Shown here in pieces: positions 14,895 through 21,684 of a stretch of 41,000 nucleotides of DNA. This stretch comes from DATKEG01 sp035544515. GTDB taxonomy: Bacteria > Acidobacteriota > Vicinamibacteria > Fen-336. Location of the stretch: the NCBI GenBank assembly GCA_035544515.1, contig DATKEG010000156.1, positions 1 through 41,000 of the forward strand, given 5' to 3'. Position 1 is the first letter of the stretch. Each line of letters begins with the position of its first letter. Both the position numbers and the translations under genes were made by a program. The notes under the pieces are model-generated. The model was not told where the DNA came from. It did not search any database and worked only from the letters and a program-made list of their open reading frames with translations.

Positions 14895-16052
14895 CTAGGC
14901 CCGCAGCGCTTCCTCCGCCGCCCGGAGCAGGAACTCGCAGCCGATGGTGAGCGCCTGCTCGTCGAAGTCGAAGCGCGGGCTGTGGTGCGGCTGGTCGAAA
15001 CCGCGCGCGGGGTTGGCGCCGCCCACGAACACGAAGCAGCCCGGCACCTTCTCGAAGTAGAGCGCCATGTCCTCGCCGCCCATGGTCGGCTCGGGGACCA
15101 CCACACCCTCCTCGCCCACCACGCGCGCCGCCGCGCGCCGCGCCAGCTCGGCCACCCGGCCGTCGTTGACCACGGGCGGGTTGCCCGCGCGCACCTCCAC
15201 CTCCGCGCGGCATTGCAGGCCGCCCGCCACCCCTTCCGCGATGCGCCGGATGCGCTCGGGCAGGGCGCGCCGCAGGTCCGCGTCGAACGTGCGGATCGTG
15301 CCCGTGAGCGTCACCTCGTCGGGGATCACGTTGAAGGCCTCGCCGCCGTGGATGGCGCCGATGGTCACCACCGCCGACTGCAGCGGGGAGACCTCGCGCG
15401 CGACCACGGCCTGCAGCGCGGTCACCACGTGGGCCGCGGCCACCACCGGGTCGGCCGCGCGCTGCGGCTGGCCGCCGTGGCCGCCGCGGCCGTGGACCAC
15501 GATCTTGAGCCGGTCCACCGCGGCCATGAGCGGGCCCGCCTTCACCCCGATGGTGCCCACCGGCAGCTCGTTCCAGATGTGGAGGCCCATTACGCAGTCC
15601 ACGCCCTCGAGCGCGCCGTCCGCGATCACGGCCTGCGCGCCGCCCTCGCCCTCCTCGGCGGGCTGGAACAGGAAGCGCGCGGACCCCGGCAGCCCCCGCG
15701 CGCCGGCCAGGCGCGCCGCGGTGGCCGCGATCGCCACGTGGCCGTCGTGGCCGCACGCGTGCATGACGTTCGGCACCTTCGAGGCGTAGGGCGCCGTGCT
15801 CTGCTCCTGCAGCGGGAGCGCGTCCATGTCCGCGCGCAGGAGGACGGTCCGGCCGGCCGGACCGGGGAGCGAGGCCACGAGGCCGGTGCGCGCGACCGGC
15901 CGCAGCGCGAGGCCGCTGCCCTCGAGGTACTCGGCCACGCGTTGCGGCGTGCGCTTCTCCTGCCAGGACAGCTCCGGGTGCTGGTGCAGGTCGCGGCGCA
16001 GCGCGACGAGCTCGTTCTCCAGCGCGCGCACGTCGTCGGAGATGTGGGGCAT
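14895..16052 (-). CDS. M20-family N-acyl amino acid amidohydrolase
   Basis: 385 aa from ATG 16052; the frame is open upstream to 16214, but that part is not protein-like. Di-zinc M20D peptidase/amidohydrolase with RADMDALPLQE, MHACGHDGH (metal His and Asp), FQPAEEGEGGA (catalytic and ligand Glu), GLHIWNELPVG, the dimerisation lid VHGRGGHGGQP, and the C-terminal metal His in HHSPRF. It probably hydrolyses N-acyl amino acids, hippurate-like amides or related conjugates in the cytoplasm. A TACAAT lies 6 bases upstream of the ATG (16064-16059) and no Shine-Dalgarno is evident, so initiation may be leaderless. It is 61 bases downstream of the ankyrin gene on the same strand. Confidence 0.9.
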   Translation of the reverse strand: MPHISDDVRALENELVALRRDLHQHPELSWQEKRTPQRVAEYLEGSGLALRPVARTGLVASLPGPAGRTVLLRADMDALPLQEQSTAPYASKVPNVMHACGHDGHVAIAATAARLAGARGLPGSARFLFQPAEEGEGGAQAVIADGALEGVDCVMGLHIWNELPVGTIGVKAGPLMAAVDRLKIVVHGRGGHGGQPQRAADPVVAAAHVVTALQAVVAREVSPLQSAVVTIGAIHGGEAFNVIPDEVTLTGTIRTFDADLRRALPERIRRIAEGVAGGLQCRAEVEVRAGNPPVVNDGRVAELARRAAARVVGEEGVVVPEPTMGGEDMALYFEKVPGCFVFVGGANPARGFDQPHHSPRFDFDEQALTIGCEFLLRAAEEALRA

Positions 16053-16113
16053 CAGGGGATTGTAACCGTGCCCACGGAACGGAGGTCCCCTCCGGCTCGA
16101 GCCGGGCCGGGCC

Positions 16114-17979
16114 CTACGCCATGGCTCCGGCCCGCCGCAGGATCTCGACGATGCGCGCATGTCCGCGCCGGCCAGCCCAGGCCAGGGGCGTCGCCCACGG
16201 CTCGTCGTCGGCAAGGTTCGTGGGCGCGCCGCGCGACAGGAGCAGGTCCACCATGTCCGGAAGGTCGCTGCGGGCCGCCCAGGCCAGAGGTGTCGAACGA
16301 TAGTCCTCGTCCCTGGCGGAAATGTCGGCCCCCGCCGCGAGCAGGATCAGGGCGCACTCCGCGCGGTTGGCGTTCGCTCGCCCCCGGCCGTCGCGGCCGC
16401 AGAGATCGTGGAGCGGCGTCGCGTGCTGCCAGTTCGGCAGGTTCGGATCCATGCCGCTCGCGAGCAGCAGGCGCAACGTCTCCGGATCGCCGAGCAGGTA
16501 CCCGCGGCAGGCCGTCAGCACGTTGGGCACGCGCACGCCGGCGTCCAGCAGGCGAACGACGAGATCGCGCTTTCCCCGCGTGCACGCCGCCGCGAGCACG
16601 CCCCCGCATCCCGCGTGCGCCGAGGCCGGGTCGGCGCGAACACGGCGCATCACCTCTTCGTCCTCGTCCAGGAAGACGAGGTCGTAGGGATCGAGAATTC
16701 CTCCGCGTGCCATCAGCAGGGCGCGCAGCTCCCGCGTCCGGGCGATGTACGTGGCGTTGCCCGACGACTCGAGGTGGGCGCTCGGGTCGGCGCCGTGATC
16801 CAACAGCAGCTCCACCATCGCCCGATGGCCGGCTCGCGCCGCAAAGTACAGCGCGGCGCCCCGAGGCGCGCCGTCTTCCGGCCAGGTCGGATCGGCGCCG
16901 CGGAGCAGGAGCAGCCGCACGATCTCCTCATGGCCGAAACGGACCGCGGCCGAAAGCGCCCGCGTCCCGCCGGGGCGCGCCTGCCGGATCCGGCCGGGAT
17001 CCTCGTCGAGCAGCGCCGTGACCCGCACACGATCGCCGAGCGCCGCCGCCACCGCCAGGTCGCAGGCCGCGCCCCGGGCGACCAGCAGCCGCGCGGTCTC
17101 GAGGTCGCCGCGCTTCCACAGGGCCACGTCGATCGGCTGGAAGTCGGCCGGCGCGTAGCCCGCGGCATCGCCCACACCGCGGCCGTGAAGCGCGTGGACG
17201 TCCGCGCCGCGGTCCAGGAGCAGCTCGATGGCGCGGCGAGCCGAAGCGGCGACCGCTCGATGGAGCGGCGTGCCTCCTTTACGGTCCCCAAGGTGCACGA
17301 GGTCCGGCTGCGCATCCAGCAGCCTTCGCACGCCGTCCACGTCGTCTGCCGCCGCCGCGAGATGGATCGGGGGATCGGGCGCCACCGCGCCCGCCGGTGC
17401 GGTGCGCGCTCGGCGCCCGGCGGCCGCCTCGAGCACGCGGGCGATCTCGTCGTGCCCCCGATCCCGAGCGGTGGTGAACAGATCGTCTCCGAGGATCCCT
17501 TCGCCCGCGGGATCCGCGCCGGCGTCGAGAAGAACCCGCACCGCCGCCAGGTGGCCTTCGCGCACCGCGAAGTGCAGCGGCGGCGTATACCAATACGCTT
17601 CCGACGCGAGGGTGGGATCGCGCGCGACCAGGGTGCTCAGTCCTTCCGCATCGCCGGTGGCGGCGGCCAGGATGGTCTCCCAGAGGTCGGGCCGGATGTC
17701 CGGCGGCCGGATCATCCGCACCCGGGGACGCTCGAGGTGCTTCTTGAGCTGCGACCAGCTCGCCAGGCCGTACGACCGGGCGAGCACGCGCTGCGCGTCG
17801 TGCAGCGCGAAGCGCTTCGGATCGGGCGAGTGCTCGTGTCGTCCGACCTCCGCGACCGCGCCGGGTTCGCCGGCGCGGTAGGCGGCGAGCAGGTCCTTGG
17901 CTTGTTTCCTGAGGTTCTCGAGACTGGCCCGCACGGGAAGCGCGCGGGAGGAACCGCGGACGCCGATCGGCCTGGGCAT
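16114..17979 (-). CDS. Ankyrin-repeat protein with N-terminal helical module
   Basis: 621 aa. ATG 17979 is preceded by AAGGAGGT (17991-17984) 4 bases away; an upstream in-frame ATG at 17994 would overlap that signal. Residues about 10-90 form a module (LENLRKQAKDLLAAYRAGEPGAV, then FALHDAQRVLARSYGLASWS, QLKKHL) that recurs at the front of many environmental ankyrin proteins. The rest is about twelve ankyrin units, for example TPLHFAVREGHLAAVRVLLD, TPLHRAVAASARRAIELLLDRG and ALYFAARAGHRAMVELLLDHG. There is no signal peptide or transmembrane segment, so it is probably cytoplasmic and binds proteins. Its partner is unknown. It lies between folC and the amidohydrolase with a 173-base gap upstream. 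Confidence 0.88.
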   Translation of the reverse strand: MPRPIGVRGSSRALPVRASLENLRKQAKDLLAAYRAGEPGAVAEVGRHEHSPDPKRFALHDAQRVLARSYGLASWSQLKKHLERPRVRMIRPPDIRPDLWETILAAATGDAEGLSTLVARDPTLASEAYWYTPPLHFAVREGHLAAVRVLLDAGADPAGEGILGDDLFTTARDRGHDEIARVLEAAAGRRARTAPAGAVAPDPPIHLAAAADDVDGVRRLLDAQPDLVHLGDRKGGTPLHRAVAASARRAIELLLDRGADVHALHGRGVGDAAGYAPADFQPIDVALWKRGDLETARLLVARGAACDLAVAAALGDRVRVTALLDEDPGRIRQARPGGTRALSAAVRFGHEEIVRLLLLRGADPTWPEDGAPRGAALYFAARAGHRAMVELLLDHGADPSAHLESSGNATYIARTRELRALLMARGGILDPYDLVFLDEDEEVMRRVRADPASAHAGCGGVLAAACTRGKRDLVVRLLDAGVRVPNVLTACRGYLLGDPETLRLLLASGMDPNLPNWQHATPLHDLCGRDGRGRANANRAECALILLAAGADISARDEDYRSTPLAWAARSDLPDMVDLLLSRGAPTNLADDEPWATPLAWAGRRGHARIVEILRRAGAMA

Positions 17980-18152
17980 GACGACCTCCTTCACATCGTG
18001 CCCGGCGTCCGCGTCACGGGCGGAAAGAGGTCGCTACGAACGATGGCTGCGACAGCCGACGAAGGTGGGCTCGGCCCTTTCCGCGGACACGGCGGCGCCC
18101 TCCGCGCTCGGCTCGAGATTAACCCATGTGGACGGGCCACGGGAAGAAGACA
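17980..18152. other. Intergenic region between folC and the ankyrin gene
   Basis: 173 bases. Apart from the strong Shine-Dalgarno of the ankyrin gene at its left end, I see no convincing promoter, terminator or ORF. The sequence is slightly less GC-rich near 18110-18160. Confidence 0.5.
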
Positions 18153-19445
18153 CTACAGAACCGACGTCCCCTCCGCCTCGAGCAGGGCCACCACCGCGCC
18201 CACGAGGTAAAGGCTGCCCGCGACCACGAGGGTGGCGTCGGGCCGGGCCAGCGCCCGCGCCCGGGCGAAGGCGCGCGCGAGGTCCCCCTCCCACTCCGCC
18301 TCTCGCCCGTGATCGCCCGCGCGCAGGGCCAGCTCCTCGGGAAAGGCGGCGCGCTCCATGGCGACGCGCGTGAGCACGACCCGCCGGGCCAGCGGGAAGA
18401 GCGTGCCCGCCATGTCCTCCACGTCCTTGTCGGCCATGGCGCCGAACAGGAGGACGAGCGGGCCGCGGCCCACGAGGTGCCCGGCGAGGGCCCGCGCTCC
18501 GGCCGCGTTGTGGGCGCCGTCGAGGAGCACGGGCGGGTCGCCCGCCACGTCCTGGAGGCGGCCCGGCCAGCGCGTCGCGGCCACGCCGTCGCGGACGGCC
18601 GCGAGGTCGACCGGCACCCCGGCCGCGCGCGCCTCCTCGAGCAGGCGGAGCGCCACGAGCAGGTTGGCTCTCTGATGAGCGCCGGGCAGCGGCCGCAAGG
18701 CGCGGTAGACGCCCGCGGGGGTGTGAACGTCGAGGCCGCCCGGACCGTCCTCGAGGCGCGCGCCGTCCTCGGCGTCGACCAGGCGCGCCCCCACCGCCCT
18801 GGCCTGCACGCCGATGGCCTCACGCGCCTCCTTCGCCATCGGCCCGAGCACGGTCACGCGACCCTGGCGCAGCACGCCGGCCTTCTCGCCCGCGATGGCG
18901 GCCAGGCTCGTGCCCAGGTACACCTGGTGGTCGAAGTCCAGGCTCACGATCGCGCTGGCCACGGGGTCGCAGACGTTGGTGGCGTCGAGGCGTCCGCCCA
19001 GGCCGACCTCCAGCACCGCCGTCCGCACGCCCTTCCGGCGGAAGTGATCGAGGGCGGCCGCGGTCAGCGCCTCGAAGTAGGTCGGCTGGTCGTGCAGGCC
19101 GCCCGCCGCCACGAGCCGCTCGGCGGCGCGGCGAACGGCGCCGACCGCCTCTTCCAGGTCCTCGCCGCCGATCTCGCGGCCGTCCGCCGTGATCCGCTCG
19201 TGCACCCGCACGAGGTGGGGGGAGGTGTAGCGGCCCGTGGCCAGGCCGGCCGCGCGCAGCACCGAGTCCGCGTACGCGGCCACCGAGCCCTTGCCGTTCG
19301 TTCCCGCCACGGTCAGCGCCGTGAACGCCCGCTCCGGGTGGCCCAGCGCCTCGACGAGCGCGCGCATGGTCTGCAGGCCGAACTTGATGCCCAGCCGGGC
19401 GCGCGCCTCCAGGTACGACTCGGCCGATGGCTCGGAAAGGCGCAT
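18153..19445 (-). CDS. folC: Folylpolyglutamate/dihydrofolate synthase
   Basis: 430 aa from ATG 19445 (the frame is open far upstream as an antisense artefact). A Mur-ligase-fold enzyme that ligates glutamate to folates, and in many bacteria also makes dihydrofolate from dihydropteroate. Visible motifs are YLEARARLGIKFGL at the start, the P-loop VAGTNGKGS (K52), RYTSPHLVRVHERI, VLEVGLGGRLDATN, the SLDFDHQVYLG segment, and VLLDGAHNAAG in the C-terminal domain. Length is normal for the family. No Shine-Dalgarno is present; instead a perfect 10-bp hairpin ends 4 bases before the ATG. It is divergent from the HD-GYP regulator. Whether it makes dihydrofolate too cannot be settled here. Confidence 0.93.
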   Translation of the reverse strand: MRLSEPSAESYLEARARLGIKFGLQTMRALVEALGHPERAFTALTVAGTNGKGSVAAYADSVLRAAGLATGRYTSPHLVRVHERITADGREIGGEDLEEAVGAVRRAAERLVAAGGLHDQPTYFEALTAAALDHFRRKGVRTAVLEVGLGGRLDATNVCDPVASAIVSLDFDHQVYLGTSLAAIAGEKAGVLRQGRVTVLGPMAKEAREAIGVQARAVGARLVDAEDGARLEDGPGGLDVHTPAGVYRALRPLPGAHQRANLLVALRLLEEARAAGVPVDLAAVRDGVAATRWPGRLQDVAGDPPVLLDGAHNAAGARALAGHLVGRGPLVLLFGAMADKDVEDMAGTLFPLARRVVLTRVAMERAAFPEELALRAGDHGREAEWEGDLARAFARARALARPDATLVVAGSLYLVGAVVALLEAEGTSVL

Positions 19446-19449
19446 TTTT

Positions 19450-19474
19450 GGCGCAGGCGCGAACCGCCTGCGCC
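19450..19474 (-). promoter_or_regulatory. Perfect hairpin immediately upstream of the folC start
   Basis: Arms GGCGCAGGCG and CGCCTGCGCC (10 bp, 19450-19459 and 19465-19474) flank a 5-base loop (GTTCG on the minus strand). On the folC transcript the hairpin is followed by CAAAA and then the ATG. A TATTGT (19491-19486, minus strand) would start the folC mRNA just before the hairpin, so it would form nearly the whole leader. It could block or guide ribosome entry. It is not a terminator for either strand, as no U-tract follows it. Confidence 0.55.
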
Positions 19475-19484
19475 CCTGCGTGCA

Positions 19485-19490
19485 TACAAT
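19485..19490 (+). promoter_or_regulatory. Candidate -10 element for the HD-GYP gene
   Basis: TACAAT, 28 bases before the ATG at 19518. No recognisable -35 sits at 17 bases. Because TGCATACAAT is nearly symmetric, the same site gives TATTGT on the other strand for folC, so this may be a divergent promoter. Confidence 0.35.
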
Positions 19491-19517
19491 AGGGCGCCGC
19501 ACCTGGGAGGGGCAAAC

Positions 19518-20474
19518 ATGGCCAGGCAGCCGCAGGTGCTGATCGTGGACGATCGGGCCGAGAACCGGGACATCCTCGAGGGGCTGCTCGAGCCCGAGGG
19601 TTACGCCGTGGCCACCGCCCGCGACGGTCAGGAGGCCGTCGATCGCGCGCTGGCCGATCCGCCGGACCTCATCCTCATGGACGTCTCCATGCCGCGCCTC
19701 GACGGGTTCGAGGCGTGCCGGCGGCTCAAGGCCGACGAGCGGACGCACCTGGTGCCGATCGTGCTCGTCACCGGCCTGGTCGCGCGCGAGGACCGCATCG
19801 CGGGCATCGCCGTGGGCTGCGACGACTTTCTCACCAAGCCCGTGGACAGCGAGCAGCTCATCGCGCGGACGCGCAGCCTGCTGCGCACCAAGTCGCTGGT
19901 GGACGAGCTGGAGCGGGCCGAGAACGTGCTCGTCAGCCTGGCCAACGCGCTCGACGCCAAGGACAACTACACGCGCGGCCACTCCGAACGCGTGGCGACG
20001 TACGCCGAGGCGCTGGGCGGCGCGGTGGGGCTCGGCCGCCTGGAGCGCCGCGACCTGAGGCGCGCGGGGCTGCTCCACGACATCGGCAAGATCGGCACCG
20101 CACTCGAGTACCTCAACAAGCCGGGCAAGCTCACGACCGAGGAGTACGAGCAGGTCAAGCTGCACCCCGTGGTGGGCTACGAGATCTGCAAGCCCCTGCG
20201 CACGATGGCCCCGCTGCTCGGCCTCATCCGCGGCCACCACGAGAGGCTCGACGGCCGCGGGTACCCCGACGAGCTGCGCGACGAGGCCATTTCGGTGCCC
20301 CTGCGCTGCCTGAGCATCGCCGACGTCTACGACGCCCTCACCTCCCAGCGCGCGTACCGCAAGGCGATGCCGCGCGACGCCGCCCTGCGCATCATGCGCG
20401 AGGAAGCCTCGGCGGGCATGTGGGACATGCGCCTGCTCGACCTGTTCGACGCCAAGGTTCCCCACCAGAGCTGA
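19518..20474 (+). CDS. Response regulator with HD-GYP c-di-GMP phosphodiesterase domain
   Basis: 318 aa; GGGAGGGG precedes ATG 19518. The receiver domain (1-120) has the acidic pair in LIVDDR, phospho-acceptor D55 in LILMDVSMP, and K107 in LTKPVD. A short helix leads to an HD-GYP domain (about 135-315) with HSERVATYAEAL, H187-D188 in LLHDIGKIG, HPVVGYEI, the HHERLDGRGYP signature near 245, and SIADVYDALTSQRAYR. All metal and GYP residues appear intact, so it should degrade cyclic di-GMP when phosphorylated. No histidine kinase gene is adjacent. Given the exopolysaccharide genes in the window, control of matrix or motility is a reasonable inference. Confidence 0.93.
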   Translation: MARQPQVLIVDDRAENRDILEGLLEPEGYAVATARDGQEAVDRALADPPDLILMDVSMPRLDGFEACRRLKADERTHLVPIVLVTGLVAREDRIAGIAVGCDDFLTKPVDSEQLIARTRSLLRTKSLVDELERAENVLVSLANALDAKDNYTRGHSERVATYAEALGGAVGLGRLERRDLRRAGLLHDIGKIGTALEYLNKPGKLTTEEYEQVKLHPVVGYEICKPLRTMAPLLGLIRGHHERLDGRGYPDELRDEAISVPLRCLSIADVYDALTSQRAYRKAMPRDAALRIMREEASAGMWDMRLLDLFDAKVPHQS

Positions 20475-20492
20475 CGATCGACCGTCCACGGA

Positions 20493-20510
20493 CACGACCG
20501 ACCGGTCGTG
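20493..20510 (+). terminator. Stem-loop after the HD-GYP gene (weak terminator candidate)
   Basis: CACGACC (20493-20499), loop GACC, GGTCGTG (20504-20510), extendable by GGA/TCC with one bulge. It lies 18 bases after the stop. There is no T-tract, so a rho-independent terminator is doubtful. It could instead separate the regulator from the dcw promoter. Confidence 0.35.
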
Positions 20511-20531
20511 GTCCGCTCGCCTCCGGACCGT

Positions 20532-20561
20532 TAGGTGTGGAAAAGTGGAAGAAAGTGTGGA
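20532..20561 (+). promoter_or_regulatory. Phased MraZ-type boxes before mraZ1
   Basis: Three copies on an exact 10-bp period: TAGGTGT (20532-20538), AAAGTGG (20542-20548) and AAAGTGT (20552-20558). MraZ of Mycoplasma binds repeats of AAAGTGK spaced by three bases, and E. coli MraZ binds phased TGGG repeats, so this is a probable operator. TTAGGT at 20531 could be the -10 of the mraZ1 promoter, but no good -35 accompanies it. Confidence 0.65.
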
Positions 20562-20577
20562 AGACTGCTAGCCCGCT

Positions 20578-21060
20578 GTGTTCAAAGGGACTTATCGCCA
20601 CCGGATCGATCCCAAGGGGCGCGTCCCGGTGCCGGCGAGCTTTCGGCGCGCGCTGCCGCCCGAGGAGGGAGGGTGGCTCGTGGTCACGCTCCTCGACCAG
20701 TGCCTGGCCGCATACCCGCCTCGCGAGTGGGAGCTGCTCGAGTCACAGCTTCGGGCCCTTCCGGCCTTCAGCGCGCCCGTGAAGGCGCTCACGCGCCGGC
20801 TCACCAGCCGCGCGGCGGATTGCCGGCTGGACGTGCAGGGCCGCATCCTGCTGCCCGGCCCGTTGCGTGCGTCCGCGCGCCTGGGGCGGGAGGTGGTGGT
20901 CGCGGGCGTGCTCAACCGGTTCGAGCTGTGGGCGCCCGAGGCCTGGTCCGGCTTCCTCGAGGAGTCGGAGCGCCTGCTCGACGACGTCTCGCTGGACGTT
21001 CAGTGGCCGCGGGTGAGCCCCGTCACGCCGCCGCGTCCACAGGGGAAACCCAACCGGTAG
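20578..21060 (+). CDS. mraZ: MraZ-family regulator, first tandem copy (divergent)
   Basis: 160 aa from GTG 20578, matching the family start MF-x-G. Two AbrB-like half-domains carry the D-x-x-x-R signature: DPKGR (residues 11-15) with VPVPASFR, and DVQGR (85-89) with ILLPGPLR. MraZ is a dcw-operon DNA-binding autoregulator that forms ring-shaped oligomers. This copy is more diverged from typical MraZ than the second one and has a Pro/Arg tail (about 145-160). No Shine-Dalgarno is visible before the GTG. It is followed by its own spacer with a strong promoter before mraZ2, so the two can be regulated separately. Target preference may differ between the copies. Confidence 0.88.
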   Translation: MFKGTYRHRIDPKGRVPVPASFRRALPPEEGGWLVVTLLDQCLAAYPPREWELLESQLRALPAFSAPVKALTRRLTSRAADCRLDVQGRILLPGPLRASARLGREVVVAGVLNRFELWAPEAWSGFLEESERLLDDVSLDVQWPRVSPVTPPRPQGKPNR

Positions 21061-21072
21061 TTCATTTTCCCC

Positions 21073-21101
21073 TTGACACCATGGGGTGGCCCTCCTAGAC
21101 T
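21073..21101 (+). promoter_or_regulatory. Main dcw promoter before mraZ2
   Basis: TTGACA at 21073-21078, a 17-base spacer, TAGACT at 21096-21101: the best sigma70-like match in the window. Transcription would start near 21108, within the MraZ-type boxes, which suits repression by MraZ. Confidence 0.7.
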
Positions 21102-21139
21102 CCTGGTGGACTTTTGTGGAAAAAAGTGGTCCGAAGTGC
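21086..21139 (+). promoter_or_regulatory. Phased MraZ-type boxes overlapping the mraZ2 promoter
   Basis: GTGG occurs at 21106, 21116 and 21126, and GTGC at 21136, on an exact 10-bp period. One more GTGG at 21086 is in the same phase inside the -35/-10 spacer. The copy at 21123-21129 reads AAAGTGG, identical to a box before mraZ1. This is a probable operator for one or both MraZ proteins. Confidence 0.7.
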
Positions 21140-21147
21140 CCACGTCG

Positions 21148-21164
21148 GGTCACGGACCGTGACC
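21148..21164 (+). promoter_or_regulatory. Palindrome/hairpin in the mraZ2 leader
   Basis: GGTCACG (21148-21154), a 3-base loop GAC, CGTGACC (21158-21164). It is a perfect 7-bp stem in the roughly 130-base leader of mraZ2. It may be an mRNA hairpin or a binding site for a dimeric regulator. Confidence 0.4.
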
Positions 21165-21236
21165 GAGGCGCTCTCGCGGACGAGGGCGGCAATGCGCGGC
21201 GCGCGACAGGGAGGCCGGTCGCTCGCGGGCGACACC

Positions 21237-21683
21237 ATGACTCTTCGCGGTAACCACCCGGCGCGGATCGACGACAAGGGGAGGATCAAGATCCCCAACG
21301 GGTTCCGCCAGCTCGTGCAGTCGCAATACGGCCCGGAGCTGTTCGTCACCAGCGTGACCGGCGAATACGTGCGCCTGTACCCGATGGCCGTGTGGCTCGA
21401 GGTGGAGCGCCGGCTCGCGCAGGTCCCGTCCGCGAACCCGTCGAAGCAGCGCTTCCTCGACCGCGTGAGCTTCTTCGGACAGACGGTGGAGATGGACAAG
21501 CAGGGCCGCGTGGTGCTCCCGCAGATCCTGAGGGAGAGCGCGGCCATGGCCGGCGAGGTCAGCGTGCTCGGCCTGCAGAACCACCTCGCGGTGTGGAACC
21601 AGAAGCGGCTGCAGGACCGGCTGTTCAAGAAGGAGCCCTTCACCGACGAGGACGGAAAGGTCCTTTCGGAGTTCGGGATTTGA
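21237..21683 (+). CDS. mraZ: MraZ regulator, second tandem copy (canonical)
   Basis: 148 aa from ATG 21237. The frame is open upstream to 21114, but that stretch covers the operator and leader hairpin and is unlikely to be translated. It begins MTLRGNHPARIDDKGRIKIP, with the first DNA-binding signature at residues 12-16, and has the second, DKQGR, at 87-91 with VVLPQILR. This is the usual length and position, directly before rsmH (1 base between stop and start). It is expected to bind the phased boxes upstream and repress or tune the dcw operon. An acidic C-terminal tail (EPFTDEDGKVLSE) is unlike the basic tail of the first copy. Confidence 0.93.
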   Translation: MTLRGNHPARIDDKGRIKIPNGFRQLVQSQYGPELFVTSVTGEYVRLYPMAVWLEVERRLAQVPSANPSKQRFLDRVSFFGQTVEMDKQGRVVLPQILRESAAMAGEVSVLGLQNHLAVWNQKRLQDRLFKKEPFTDEDGKVLSEFGI

Positions 21684-21684
21684 C

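Noticed and set aside
11852..15106. Very long minus-strand open frame (over 1,000 codons) opposite the ADOP permease
   Set aside because: It mirrors the codon bias of the plus-strand gene. The translation is Arg/His/Gly-rich with no recognisable domain, and it has no ribosome site. The same holds for long antisense frames at 2494-4494, 5252-7159, 22469-24745 and 27793-30567.
20493..20510. Strong rho-independent terminator after the HD-GYP gene
   Set aside because: The stem is good, but no T-tract follows, so it is listed only as a weak candidate.
21114..21236. Upstream in-frame extension of mraZ2 to 21114
   Set aside because: It would cover the operator boxes and the leader hairpin, and the added residues resemble no MraZ N-terminus. 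The family motif begins at ATG 21237.
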